NCBI GenBank assembly: GCA_002479785.1
Contig: DLPD01000005.1
Span: 1 to 64,000, forward strand
DNA: 64,000 bases
Reading direction: 5' to 3'
From: Cytophagaceae bacterium UBA7467
GTDB taxonomy: Bacteria; Bacteroidota; Bacteroidia; Cytophagales; Spirosomataceae
How positions within the stretch are numbered: the stretch's first letter is position 1; each line of letters starts with the position of its first letter. The translations under genes were made by a program, and so were the position numbers. The notes beneath the pieces were generated by a model. It searched no databases. It worked only from the letters and a program-made list of their open reading frames with translations, and was not told where the DNA came from. Below are positions 1 through 8,039 of this stretch, one piece after another.

Positions 1-31
1 AGTAAGCCGCCGGCGACGATTGAGTGGGAAT

Positions 32-94
32 AAATTTAGTTTTCAATTCTAAAATCGTGCTGCGCAATGATTTTGTGAATTGAAATCTAAATTT
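32..94. repeat. Palindrome IR1 with conserved GTGYTNCGCAAT apex
   Basis: An imperfect inverted repeat has arms at 32-56 and 69-94 (outer AAATTTAG/CTAAATTT, inner AAAATC/GATTTT). Its 12-base apex at 57-68 reads GTGCTGCGCAAT. The same apex with one or two changes tops two other palindromes in this window (99-161 and 12541-12590), although the stem sequences differ. The apex can extend the stem by TGC/GCA and leave a three-base loop. No gene overlaps it. Its function is unknown. Confidence 0.7.
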
Positions 95-98
95 CTTT

Positions 99-161
99 CT
101 GAAATAGTTTGAAAATGTGTTACGCAATATTTTCTTCACACCACACAACAATTTATTTCAG
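99..161. repeat. Palindrome IR2 with conserved GTGYTNCGCAAT apex
   Basis: The outer arms CTGAAATA (99-106) and TATTTCAG (154-161) and the inner arms GAAAAT (111-116) and ATTTTC (129-134) enclose GTGTTACGCAAT at 117-128. The right side carries about 19 extra bases between inner and outer arms, so the structure is interrupted. It lies immediately outside the heptamer array that starts at 163. The apex matches the neighbouring palindrome IR1 except at two positions. Confidence 0.6.
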
Positions 162-162
162 T

Positions 163-290
163 TCTAAAGTATAAAGAATAAAGAATAAAGCATAAAGTTG
201 GAATCCCCTCTGGGGATAAGTTCAGAAGTGATTTTTATGCCATCTTTATTCTTTGTGCTTTATTCTTTATTCTTTATTCTTTATGCTTTA
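163..290. repeat. Heptamer-array element, locus A
   Basis: The left arm (163-197) is five 7-base units in register: TCTAAAG, TATAAAG, AATAAAG, AATAAAG, CATAAAG. The right arm (244-290), read on the minus strand, also starts TCTAAAG CATAAAG and continues with AATAAAG-type units. Both arms end inward in a junction: AAAGTTGGAAT (194-204) and, on the minus strand, AAAGATGGCAT (247-237). Between them is a hairpin ATCCCC/GGGGAT (203-217). The outer end of the right arm supplies the last codons and stop codon of pepT. Related elements occur near 12.4, 31.1 and 40.5 kb. Confidence 0.8.
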
Positions 291-1549
291 GATTTTTGAA
301 ACAAATCAACCAAATAAAGCACCGTCTCCGTTGCTTTTTGCATGTCCTGCACTGAAACCCATTCTTGTTTGCTATGGAAAGCGTGTTCGCCTGCGAAAAT
401 ATTAGGGCAAGGCAAGCCCATGAATGTCAAACGGGATCCATCTGTACCGCCGCGTATGCTGGTGGTCTCCGCTTTTAGCCCGGCTAGGCGCATCGCTTCC
501 ATGGCTAGGTCGATACATGCTGGGTGATTGATTAGGATTTCATTCATGTTGCGGTATTGCTCCGTTTGGGTATAAGTAGCGGAGGAATTCGGGTATTTGC
601 GCAAGACTATTTCGGAAATTTGTTGGATGATGAAGCCGTATTCGCGTAGTTTTTCAGTGTCAAAATCGCGGATAATGAATTCAATTGTTGCTTCTTCCAC
701 ACTTCCGTAGATAGCTGTGGGGTGTATGAAGCCTTCTTTGCCTTCTGTGGTTTCTGGGCTCAGTCGATCTTTGGGCAACGTGTTGACGATTTCTGCGGCT
801 ATTTTAAGGGCGCTTTCCATACGGCCTTTGGCAAAACCCGGATGCTGTGAGATACCTTGAATTTTTACGACAAATCCGTCTGCGGAAAAGGTTTCATTCT
901 CTAAATGTCCTCGCTTTTCGCCATCTAAGGTGTAGCCATATTGGGCATTAATTTTCTCCATATTGACATGATCTGTACCGCGACCCACTTCCTCGTCAGG
1001 CGTGAAAAGAATCGTAATAGGGCCGTGTGGAACATCTGGATGTGCAGCATAAAAGGCGGCTACATCCATAATTTCAGCTACTCCGGCTTTATTATCTGCC
1101 CCTAAAAGCGTCATTCCGCTGGCTGTAATAATATCATTGCCAATTTGTTCTGCTAAATCAGGGTGTTCGTTTAATCGAATTACGACGGTAGGGTCATCTG
1201 GTAAAACCAAATCTTGTCCATGGTAATAGGGGTGAACGATTGGTTTTACATTTTCTCCAGAACAGTCAGGGGAGGTGTCCATGTGGGCACAAAAACAAAG
1301 TCCTGGGACATCATGTGCCACATTTGAGGCAATGTGCGCGTAAACATAGCCGAATTCATCTAGGTGGGCATTCGAAATTCCGAGTTCATGTAGCTCCTTC
1401 ACCAAAACCTTTCCCAGATTTTTTTGTTTTTCTGTCGTAGGGCTGCTGCTCGAGTGCGGATCGGATTGGGTGTCTATTTGGACATATTCAAGAAAACGAT
1501 CTTTCGATGTGAAAGCGTAATTTTGGATCAATTCTGAGATCTGCGGCAT
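281..1549 (-). CDS. pepT: Peptidase T (tripeptide aminopeptidase)
   Basis: This 422-residue M20-family zinc aminopeptidase removes the N-terminal residue of tripeptides in the cytoplasm. Visible family signatures are HMDTSPD (first metal ligands), GADNKAG (bridging Asp), TPDEEVGRG (catalytic and metal Glu pair), DGEKRG, GGTDGSRL and a C-terminal AGEHAFHSKQEW with the last His ligand. Length fits the family. The final residues SKA and the stop codon are encoded by units of the heptamer array at 244-290, so the C-terminus appears to have been trimmed or replaced by that repeat. No partner genes adjoin; the divergent neighbour is gltA. Confidence 0.95.
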   Translation of the reverse strand: MPQISELIQNYAFTSKDRFLEYVQIDTQSDPHSSSSPTTEKQKNLGKVLVKELHELGISNAHLDEFGYVYAHIASNVAHDVPGLCFCAHMDTSPDCSGENVKPIVHPYYHGQDLVLPDDPTVVIRLNEHPDLAEQIGNDIITASGMTLLGADNKAGVAEIMDVAAFYAAHPDVPHGPITILFTPDEEVGRGTDHVNMEKINAQYGYTLDGEKRGHLENETFSADGFVVKIQGISQHPGFAKGRMESALKIAAEIVNTLPKDRLSPETTEGKEGFIHPTAIYGSVEEATIEFIIRDFDTEKLREYGFIIQQISEIVLRKYPNSSATYTQTEQYRNMNEILINHPACIDLAMEAMRLAGLKAETTSIRGGTDGSRLTFMGLPCPNIFAGEHAFHSKQEWVSVQDMQKATETVLYLVDLFQKSKA

Positions 1550-1684
1550 AAAATGCGAATTATATTGAAATATTAGAAGAAATAATTGTCTTTATTGAAT
1601 TTATTTCTTTTGGATTTATAAAGGTAATACACCTTTCAAAATATCGTATTATCTTAGTGCCTTGAATTTTATAAGCTTACAACT

Positions 1685-2947
1685 ATGTCTCAAAATGCTG
1701 TGATTAACCTCGACGGCCAATCGTTCGAATTACCTACTCTAGTAGGAACCGAAAATGAAAAAGCTATCGACATTGCGAAACTTCGCGATTTATCTGGATT
1801 CGTTACGTATGATCCAGGTTACAAGAACACGGGTGCAACAAAAAGTGCAATTACTTTTTTAGATGGCGAGGAAGGAATTCTGAGACATTGTGGTTACAGC
1901 ATCGAAGAATTAGCTGATAAAGCAAGCTTCTTGGAAGTGGCCTATTTATTGTTAAATGGCGAGTTGCCTACTCAAGCTCAATTAGATGAGTTTGAAGCTG
2001 CAATCAAGAAATATACGGTAACGAACGAAGCTTTATTAAAAATTGAACAAGTTATTCCGACTTCTACTCACCCTATGAGTGAATTATCCGCTCTTGTAGG
2101 TTTGATGGAAGGTCAATATAATCCAGCTGAAACGAAGGAAAATATATTACGTTTGATTGCTGCATTGCCTATTTTCGCGGCATGGAACTACAAGAAATCG
2201 ATCGGAGAAGCATTGGTAGCTCCGGATCAATCGTTAGACTATTGCTCTAACTTCTTGAAAATGATGTTCGCTAAGCCTGGCGAGGATTACAAAGTAGATC
2301 CGATCGTTTCTAAGGCTTTGAACAAATTATTAATCTTACACGCAGATCACGAGCAAAACTGCTCTACGTCTACGGTTCGTTTGATTGGTTCATCTCACGC
2401 GAGTATATTCTCTAGTATTTCAGGTGGTATCCAAGCCTTGTTTGGTCCATTACACGGTGGGGCAAACCAAGCGGTGATTGAAATGTTAGAAGAAATTAAA
2501 CAAGCAGGCGGAGACACAGCTAAGTTTATTGCCATGGCGAAAGACAAAACGTCTGGTTTCCGTTTGATGGGTTTTGGACACCGCGTTTACAAGAACTTTG
2601 ATCCACGTGCACGTATTATTAAGGTGGCAGCGGATGATGTGTTAACGGCATTGGGCGTTAATGATCCTGTTTTAACAATCGCACAGGAATTAGAAGCGGC
2701 CGCTTTAAGTGATGAGTATTTCGTTGCACGTAAATTATACCCGAACGTAGATTTCTACTCTGGTATCATTTACCGTGCTTTGGGCATTCCTACAGATATG
2801 TTTACGATCTTGTTTGCGATTGGACGTCTTCCAGGTTGGATTTCTCAACACCAAGAAATGATGACAAACAAGGAGCCTATCGGTCGTCCTCGTCAAATCT
2901 ATGTAGGTTCTCCTGCGCGTGCATTTGTCGATATCGCGAATCGTTAA
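1685..2947 (+). CDS. gltA: Citrate synthase
   Basis: This 420-residue citrate synthase condenses acetyl-CoA with oxaloacetate at the entry of the TCA cycle. Characteristic blocks are present: GPLHGGANQAV (catalytic His region), MGFGHRVYKNFDPRA (catalytic His and substrate Arg), and DFYSGIIYRALGIP with the catalytic Asp. The extended N-terminal domain (about 50 residues before SGFVTYDPG) is typical of the hexameric, NADH-sensitive bacterial type. It is monocistronic, closed by a strong terminator at 2966-2994. Confidence 0.97.
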   Translation: MSQNAVINLDGQSFELPTLVGTENEKAIDIAKLRDLSGFVTYDPGYKNTGATKSAITFLDGEEGILRHCGYSIEELADKASFLEVAYLLLNGELPTQAQLDEFEAAIKKYTVTNEALLKIEQVIPTSTHPMSELSALVGLMEGQYNPAETKENILRLIAALPIFAAWNYKKSIGEALVAPDQSLDYCSNFLKMMFAKPGEDYKVDPIVSKALNKLLILHADHEQNCSTSTVRLIGSSHASIFSSISGGIQALFGPLHGGANQAVIEMLEEIKQAGGDTAKFIAMAKDKTSGFRLMGFGHRVYKNFDPRARIIKVAADDVLTALGVNDPVLTIAQELEAAALSDEYFVARKLYPNVDFYSGIIYRALGIPTDMFTILFAIGRLPGWISQHQEMMTNKEPIGRPRQIYVGSPARAFVDIANR

Positions 2948-2965
2948 TCTCTTTTGAATTGATTG

Positions 2966-2994
2966 AAAAAGCCTCCGTTTTCGGGGGCTTTTTT
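2966..2994 (+). terminator. Rho-independent terminator of gltA
   Basis: The stem AAAAAGCCTCCG (2966-2977) pairs with CGGGGGCTTTTT with one G-U wobble, followed by a T run. It begins 19 bases after the gltA stop codon. The T run at 2991-2995 also supplies the TTTG that fits the -33 element of the next promoter, so terminator and promoter are fused. Confidence 0.85.
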
Positions 2995-3023
2995 GTTTTA
3001 CGGGGAGATTCGGCCTAGCTTTG
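2992..3023 (+). promoter_or_regulatory. Bacteroidota-type promoter for the RlpA-like gene
   Basis: TTTG at 2992-2995, a 20-base spacer, then TAGCTTTG at 3016-3023 match the Bacteroidota -33/-7 consensus exactly. Only seven bases separate the -7 element from the ATG at 3031, so the transcript would have a leader of a few bases at most. Confidence 0.7.
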
Positions 3024-3030
3024 CATTCTT

Positions 3031-3468
3031 ATGCGGCTATTATTTTTCTTTTTGTGGAGTTTTTCTGTCTGCGCTCAGGTCCAAAAAGGGCAGGCCTCAT
3101 TCTATTCAAATCGATTGAAGGGACATCGGACGAGCAGTGGAGAGAAATACCATCCCGCTAAATTCACGGCGGCACATCGTCATTTACCTTTTAATACGTG
3201 GGTAGAGGTGTATATGCCCAAAACAAAGAAAACCACCTTTGTGCGAATTATCGATCGTGGTCCACATAGTCGCAAGCGGATTATTGATGTATCGAGAGCT
3301 GCTGCTAAAGATTTGGGATTAATTCCGCACGGATTTGCTACGGTTCATATTAAACCGGTGACGGAGAAGTCTCGAATTGATTCCTTGAATGCTATGGAAT
3401 CTGCAGAAATTTATGAGTTTGAACCGAAATCCTCCACGTCGGATTCTCTTTCACAAAATCCACAATAA
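3031..3468 (+). CDS. RlpA-like septal ring lytic transglycosylase family protein
   Basis: This secreted protein of 145 residues has a signal peptide (about residues 1-16, ending VCAQ) followed by one double-psi beta-barrel domain (about 18-115). Family motifs are visible: GQASFYS, GHRTSSGEKYHP, TAAHRHLPFNTWVEV, and VRIIDRGP...RIIDVSRAAAKDLG. RlpA proteins act on denuded peptidoglycan glycans, but short single-domain forms vary and catalysis is not proven here; no SPOR domain follows. The last 25 codons (3392-3468) are low-complexity and overlap antisense to the conserved end of queE. It has its own near-leaderless promoter. Confidence 0.88.
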   Translation: MRLLFFFLWSFSVCAQVQKGQASFYSNRLKGHRTSSGEKYHPAKFTAAHRHLPFNTWVEVYMPKTKKTTFVRIIDRGPHSRKRIIDVSRAAAKDLGLIPHGFATVHIKPVTEKSRIDSLNAMESAEIYEFEPKSSTSDSLSQNPQ

Positions 3469-4039
3469 GGGGATTCATTTGTTCTTGCTTGGTCCATTCT
3501 GGTTGCAAGTATAATTCCGCTGAATCTGGTAATTTTACCGCCCATTCTTGCGCCCAAGGGATATCAGAGAGGTGATTAACGACGACTTTCAGTTCGTTCG
3601 TAAGGGCTAAAATACCCTCATGAGGTGCTTTGAATTTCTTGGGAGAGAAACAAACCCAATCCCAAGTTCCAGTAATGGCTGCTGCGACACCGGAAGTTTC
3701 GATATGGGTCCTAAATCCCACTTCTTTTAGCGCTTCCGTTAAAGGACCTAAATCATGCATCAACGGTTCACCACCTGTAATGACCACTAATCGACCTGGA
3801 TACTCTAGTGCCTCTTTCACCAGCGTTTCGACAGATTTAACCGGGTGAGTATCCACCGGCCACGATTCTTTCACGTCACACCAATGGCACCCTACATCAC
3901 AACCACCCAATCGAATAAAATAGGCGGCGTGGCCCTGGTATTTACCTTCCCCTTGCAGAGTGTAAAAAGATTCCATCACTGGATAGGTAAATTCGGCTCT
4001 TTTTACGGCGGTTTTTATATCTTTGGGGTTGGATTGCAT
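3392..4039 (-). CDS. queE: 7-carboxy-7-deazaguanine synthase
   Basis: A radical-SAM enzyme of 215 residues, QueE converts 6-carboxy-tetrahydropterin to 7-carboxy-7-deazaguanine in queuosine synthesis. The cluster motif is Cys47-x3-Cys51-x2-Cys54 (CDVGCHWC), preceded by SFYTLQGEG and FIRLGGC. VVITGGEPLMHD follows, and the protein ends RISVQTHKFLQIP, the expected family terminus, so the stop at 3392 is genuine despite a 77-base convergent overlap with the RlpA-like gene. A TAATTTTG -7 box lies upstream on the minus strand (4066-4059). A second queuosine gene, queG, sits at 42.4 kb. Confidence 0.95.
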   Translation of the reverse strand: MQSNPKDIKTAVKRAEFTYPVMESFYTLQGEGKYQGHAAYFIRLGGCDVGCHWCDVKESWPVDTHPVKSVETLVKEALEYPGRLVVITGGEPLMHDLGPLTEALKEVGFRTHIETSGVAAAITGTWDWVCFSPKKFKAPHEGILALTNELKVVVNHLSDIPWAQEWAVKLPDSAELYLQPEWTKQEQMNPLIVDFVKENPTWRISVQTHKFLQIP

Positions 4040-4093
4040 TTGGACTTACATTGAATCACAAAATTAAGTCTAGAATTGTAATTTAACTAATCG

Positions 4094-4324
4094 ATGAATC
4101 CAACAAACGCAAAAAATCGACTATTTCTTGCTTTAGGGCTAGTGGGCACTTTGTGCTTGTTATCCGCCTGTTGGTCAGCTCGTTGTCCTTATGAAACCTG
4201 TCGTGTCAAAGTCGAACACCGTCACGGCGTAGGTTATTACCGTCCTAATGTTGCCTTTTCTTGGATGTGGACTCCTCGGTACAAACATATTCGTGCCGAT
4301 CAATCTAAAAAGAAATCCAGATGA
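4094..4324 (+). CDS. Small putative lipoprotein
   Basis: I do not recognise this 76-residue protein. After a hydrophobic stretch comes a plausible lipobox, LLSAC, with the lipidated Cys at about residue 26. The mature part of about 50 residues has a second Cys pair (CPYETC), several His and aromatic residues (VEHRHGVGYYRPN) and a very basic end (DQSKKKSR). Its stop overlaps the nadE start as ATGA, so it is probably translationally coupled to nadE. It could be a Bacteroidota-specific envelope peptide; no function is assigned. Confidence 0.7.
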   Translation: MNPTNAKNRLFLALGLVGTLCLLSACWSARCPYETCRVKVEHRHGVGYYRPNVAFSWMWTPRYKHIRADQSKKKSR

Positions 4325-6204
4325 AGCAGAACGTCGTTTTTTCCGTAGGATCGCTGAATCAATTACCCTTGGATTGGGAGGGAAATCGCTTTCGTATATT
4401 AGCTGCTATCTCACAGGCGTCATTAGAAGGTTCGTCCCTAGTATGCTTACCTGAGCTATGTATTTCTGGTTATGGCTGCGAAGATCAGTTTTTAGCCCCT
4501 TTTACGGCGGCTAAATCCTGGGAATCCCTGGAGCTAATCGCTTTAGAAGTTTCTGAAATAGTGGCTGTTGTGGGCTTAGCGTTACTTTTTGAAGGAGATT
4601 TATACAATGTCTCTGCCATTATAGCGCAGGGGAAAATACATGCCTTAGTTCCCAAACAATTTTTGGCAGATGATGGGGTGCATTACGAACCGCGTTGGTT
4701 TAAACCTTGGCCTCGTGGGCTGCGTAAAACCTACAAAGGAATTCCTTTAGGGGATTATCGTATCCATTTTGCCGGAATAACACTTGGAATAGAGATTTGC
4801 CAAGATGCATGGGAAGGGGAGAAGCGGCCAGCTTATGATTTAGCTAGGCGGGGCGTTTCGGTTATTTGTAATCCGACAGCCTCTCATTTCGCCTTTGGAA
4901 AAGCTGAAATAAGAAAGTCTTTGAGTTTAGAGGGCGCTAAAATTAGTAAAGGCGCTTATTTATTTGCTAATTTATTGGGCAACGAGGCGGGACGTATCAT
5001 TTTTGATGGAGATGCTTACATCGCCTATGAGGGCTCTATTTTAGCTCAAACCCCTCGCTTCTCCTATCGTGATTTTACGCTTGTTTCTCACGAAATGACG
5101 ATAGATAAAAGAGAGGATTGTGGGGAGGATGTAGTTTCGTTTGATTTTCCTATTCTTGAAACATATTCGATTAATAGTACTGAAATCCCTTGTTGGGAAC
5201 GTTCAGAAACGAAAAAGGAAGAAGAATTTTCTCGCGCCGTTGCCTTAGGTTTATTTGATTATTTACGTAAATCTCGCTCACATGGATGGGTTTTATCCCT
5301 TTCTGGTGGTGCGGATTCCTCTGCGATTGCCTCACTTTGTGCATTGAGTATTCAGTATGCCACAGAGGAACTGGGCTGGGAAGGCGTGAAGCAAAAGCTA
5401 CATTACATACCCTTGACCTCCTCAGAAAATGCGATGTCTGATTTATTGACGACCATTTACCAGGGAACCGTTAATTCTTCCCCAAACACGCGTGATTCTG
5501 CACGTGTATTAGCAGAATGGATAGGAACACGGCATTATGTCATTGAAATTGATTCGATTGTAGCAGGTTACCGAGACTTAATTGAGGGAGCCATTGGGCG
5601 TCCTTTGACCTGGGCACAGGATGATATCACTCTACAAAACGTACAAGCCCGCGTACGTGCCCCCAGCGCTTGGATGCTCGCGAATATTAAAAATGCATTA
5701 TTACTCGCTACTTCAAATCGTTCAGAGGCGAGTGTGGGTTATGCGACGATGGATGGCGATACGTCAGGTTCGATTTCGCCCATTGCTGGTATTGATAAAA
5801 GTTTCATCCGGACTTGGTTACTATGGTTAGAAGCTCAGGGTTTTAAAGGGCTACATTTAGTCAATAGTCTGGAGCCTAGCGCTGAATTGCGCCCACTTTC
5901 TGAAAAGCAGGTAGATGAAGAGGATTTAATGCCTTATCCGATTTTAAATACGATTGAGCGCTTGGTATTTTATGATTTATTGTCGCCTCACGATTGTTTA
6001 GAGGAAGTAAAAAAGCGGTATGGGTCTGTTTTTGCCAAAGAAAAGCTCGAGGAATTCGTTCGTCGATTCTTCCGTCTTTGGGCTAGGAATCAATGGAAGA
6101 GGGAGCGTTATGCACCGGGATTTCATGTAGATGACTACAGTTTAGATCCTAAGAGTTGGTTACGTTTCCCCATTTTGTCAGCGGGATTAGAAAAAGATTT
6201 GTAA
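4321..6204 (+). CDS. nadE: Glutamine-dependent NAD(+) synthetase
   Basis: The 627-residue two-domain enzyme amidates nicotinate adenine dinucleotide to NAD. The N-terminal nitrilase-type glutaminase (about 1-275) shows the Glu in CLPELCISGYG, the Lys in LVPKQFLADDG and the Cys in GIEICQDAW. The C-terminal synthetase (about 300-627) has the PP-loop LSLSGGADSSA at about residue 327 and TSNRSEASVGYAT. Length agrees with the glutamine-using form. It overlaps the preceding lipoprotein gene by four bases and is followed 19 bases later by coaX, another cofactor gene. Confidence 0.96.
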   Translation: MKQNVVFSVGSLNQLPLDWEGNRFRILAAISQASLEGSSLVCLPELCISGYGCEDQFLAPFTAAKSWESLELIALEVSEIVAVVGLALLFEGDLYNVSAIIAQGKIHALVPKQFLADDGVHYEPRWFKPWPRGLRKTYKGIPLGDYRIHFAGITLGIEICQDAWEGEKRPAYDLARRGVSVICNPTASHFAFGKAEIRKSLSLEGAKISKGAYLFANLLGNEAGRIIFDGDAYIAYEGSILAQTPRFSYRDFTLVSHEMTIDKREDCGEDVVSFDFPILETYSINSTEIPCWERSETKKEEEFSRAVALGLFDYLRKSRSHGWVLSLSGGADSSAIASLCALSIQYATEELGWEGVKQKLHYIPLTSSENAMSDLLTTIYQGTVNSSPNTRDSARVLAEWIGTRHYVIEIDSIVAGYRDLIEGAIGRPLTWAQDDITLQNVQARVRAPSAWMLANIKNALLLATSNRSEASVGYATMDGDTSGSISPIAGIDKSFIRTWLLWLEAQGFKGLHLVNSLEPSAELRPLSEKQVDEEDLMPYPILNTIERLVFYDLLSPHDCLEEVKKRYGSVFAKEKLEEFVRRFFRLWARNQWKRERYAPGFHVDDYSLDPKSWLRFPILSAGLEKDL

Positions 6205-6223
6205 ACAAAACACGAAAAAGCAG

Positions 6224-6991
6224 ATGTTATTAGTTGTGGATGTGGGTAACACGGATATCGTGTTTGGTTTTTATGATAATCAAACCTGGAAAGCGGTAGT
6301 TAGAACACCTACACACCAGCCTTGGAGTGCAAATGGTGTGGTGAACTGGATTAAGAAGGAGTGGGCATCACAAGATTTAGGGGAATGCCTACCTTCTTTG
6401 GCCTTAATATCTTCTGTTGTACCTTCCATTTCGCCTCAAATACAGCGCGGATTAGCTCTTTGGTTAGGGTATTCGCCGGCTGTGATGCGCCCTAAATTAT
6501 ATGAATCCTTACCGATTCAAGTACTAGCACCGGAGGAAATCGGTTCGGATTTAGTGGCAAATGCGGTTTATGCACACGAAAACTATACCTCGAATGTATT
6601 AATTGTGGATTTTGGAACAGCATTAACCTTCACGCTAGTGAATGCAGATGGTAAAATGGAAGGCGTTTCGATTGCGCCTGGTCTTAAGACAGCTGTTAAA
6701 TCTTTGTTCTCACAAACGGCACAATTACCAGAAGTGCCACTCGAGATGCCTGAATTTAATCTTGGAACGGATACCGTTTCAGCGATTCAAGCGGGTATTT
6801 TATGGGGCTATGTGGGAATGGTGAAAGAGATGATTAGTCGAGTAAAAGAAGACAAAAAAGGGGATTTGAAAGTTATAGCAACAGGTGGTTTGTCCTCCAT
6901 TTTAACCCCATTAGCTTCGTATTTCGATGAGGTAAATAAATTAATTACGTTAGAAGGTCTGCGACTGATTGCAGAACGTTTAAAAGCCTAA
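6224..6991 (+). CDS. coaX: Type III pantothenate kinase
   Basis: This 255-residue ASKHA-fold kinase phosphorylates pantothenate, the first step of coenzyme A synthesis. Motifs seen are VDVGNTDIVFG (phosphate loop), EEIGSDLVANAVYAH, LIVDFGTALTFT (catalytic Asp region), GVSIAPGLKTAVKSL and VIATGGLSSIL. It lies 19 bases after nadE and four bases before the agmatine deiminase gene, probably within one transcript devoted to cofactor and amine metabolism. Confidence 0.93.
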   Translation: MLLVVDVGNTDIVFGFYDNQTWKAVVRTPTHQPWSANGVVNWIKKEWASQDLGECLPSLALISSVVPSISPQIQRGLALWLGYSPAVMRPKLYESLPIQVLAPEEIGSDLVANAVYAHENYTSNVLIVDFGTALTFTLVNADGKMEGVSIAPGLKTAVKSLFSQTAQLPEVPLEMPEFNLGTDTVSAIQAGILWGYVGMVKEMISRVKEDKKGDLKVIATGGLSSILTPLASYFDEVNKLITLEGLRLIAERLKA

Positions 6992-6995
6992 GACA

Positions 6996-8039
6996 ATGTT
7001 TCCGAAAGAACAAGGGTACTTTTTCCCCGCCGAATGGCATCCACACGTTGCTACCTGGATTACTTTTCCGCATAACGATCACTCGTGGCAAGAAGAGAAA
7101 TTAGAGCAGATGTACCCGGAATATTTTGCCTTAATTAAGGCGATTTCAGTGGGAGAAAAAGTACGAATAAACGTGAATTCTACCGCCTTGCAGGCTTTCG
7201 TGGAAAGTCAATTGCCCGTTTATGGGATTGAACCTAACCAAATTGAATTTAATGTTCAACCTACGAATGACGCGTGGTGCCGAGATCACGGGCCAGCCTT
7301 TTTAGTCAAAAAAGGAAGTACAGAACGTTTAGTGGTGAATTGGGAATACAATGCCTGGGGAGGAAAATATCCACCATTTTCGGATGATAATGCGTTGCCG
7401 ACTACGATAGCCACCCTTTTAACTCTTCCATCTGTTTCTCCCGGTATTATCATGGAGGGAGGTTCTGTCGATTTTAATGGCGCGGGAACCGTGTTAACGA
7501 GTCGTTCTTGTTTGTTGAATCCGAATCGAAACCCGCATTTGTCCCAAGAGCAGATTGAAACCTATTTGAAAAACTACTACGGCGTTTCACAGGTGCTTTG
7601 GGTGTCTGATGGGATTGTGGGAGATGACACTGATGGGCATATTGATGATACTGTTCGTTTTGTGAATGCGAATACAGTGATTGCGATGGTGGAACCGAAT
7701 GAAGCGGATGATAATCACGCGGTACTTGCTGCTAATTTAGCGGAATTGAAGCAAATGACGCTATTAGACGGTTCGCCTTTACACATAGTAGAAATTCCCA
7801 TGCCGGATGCTGTGGTCATTGATGGCTTTAGGGCCCCAGGGTCATATGCGAACTTTTATATCTGTAATGCAGGAGTTTTAGTGCCTATTTTCGATTGTCC
7901 TCAAGACGAAATTGCCTTAGGGATATTACGTCAATTATTTACAGATCGTCCAGTGATTGGATTGTCGGCCAGGGAGATAATTTGGGGGCAAGGCAGTTTT
8001 CATTGTTTGACCCAGCAGGAACCAGCACCGTGCGTATAA
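6996..8039 (+). CDS. aguA: Agmatine deiminase family protein
   Basis: The 347-residue protein belongs to the agmatine/peptidyl-arginine deiminase family (guanidino-modifying fold). It probably converts agmatine to N-carbamoylputrescine. Active-site blocks are present: NDAWCRDHGPAF, MEGGSVDFNG, DGHIDDTVRFV and, near the end, GSFHCLTQQEP with the nucleophilic Cys. Absence of a signal peptide favours the cytoplasmic agmatine enzyme over the secreted protein-citrullinating type. The usual partner, N-carbamoylputrescine amidase, is not adjacent. Confidence 0.9.
   Translation: MFPKEQGYFFPAEWHPHVATWITFPHNDHSWQEEKLEQMYPEYFALIKAISVGEKVRINVNSTALQAFVESQLPVYGIEPNQIEFNVQPTNDAWCRDHGPAFLVKKGSTERLVVNWEYNAWGGKYPPFSDDNALPTTIATLLTLPSVSPGIIMEGGSVDFNGAGTVLTSRSCLLNPNRNPHLSQEQIETYLKNYYGVSQVLWVSDGIVGDDTDGHIDDTVRFVNANTVIAMVEPNEADDNHAVLAANLAELKQMTLLDGSPLHIVEIPMPDAVVIDGFRAPGSYANFYICNAGVLVPIFDCPQDEIALGILRQLFTDRPVIGLSAREIIWGQGSFHCLTQQEPAPCV

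Noticed and set aside
163..290. CRISPR array
   Set aside because: Units are only seven bases long, adjacent without spacers and degenerate, and there are no cas genes in the window.
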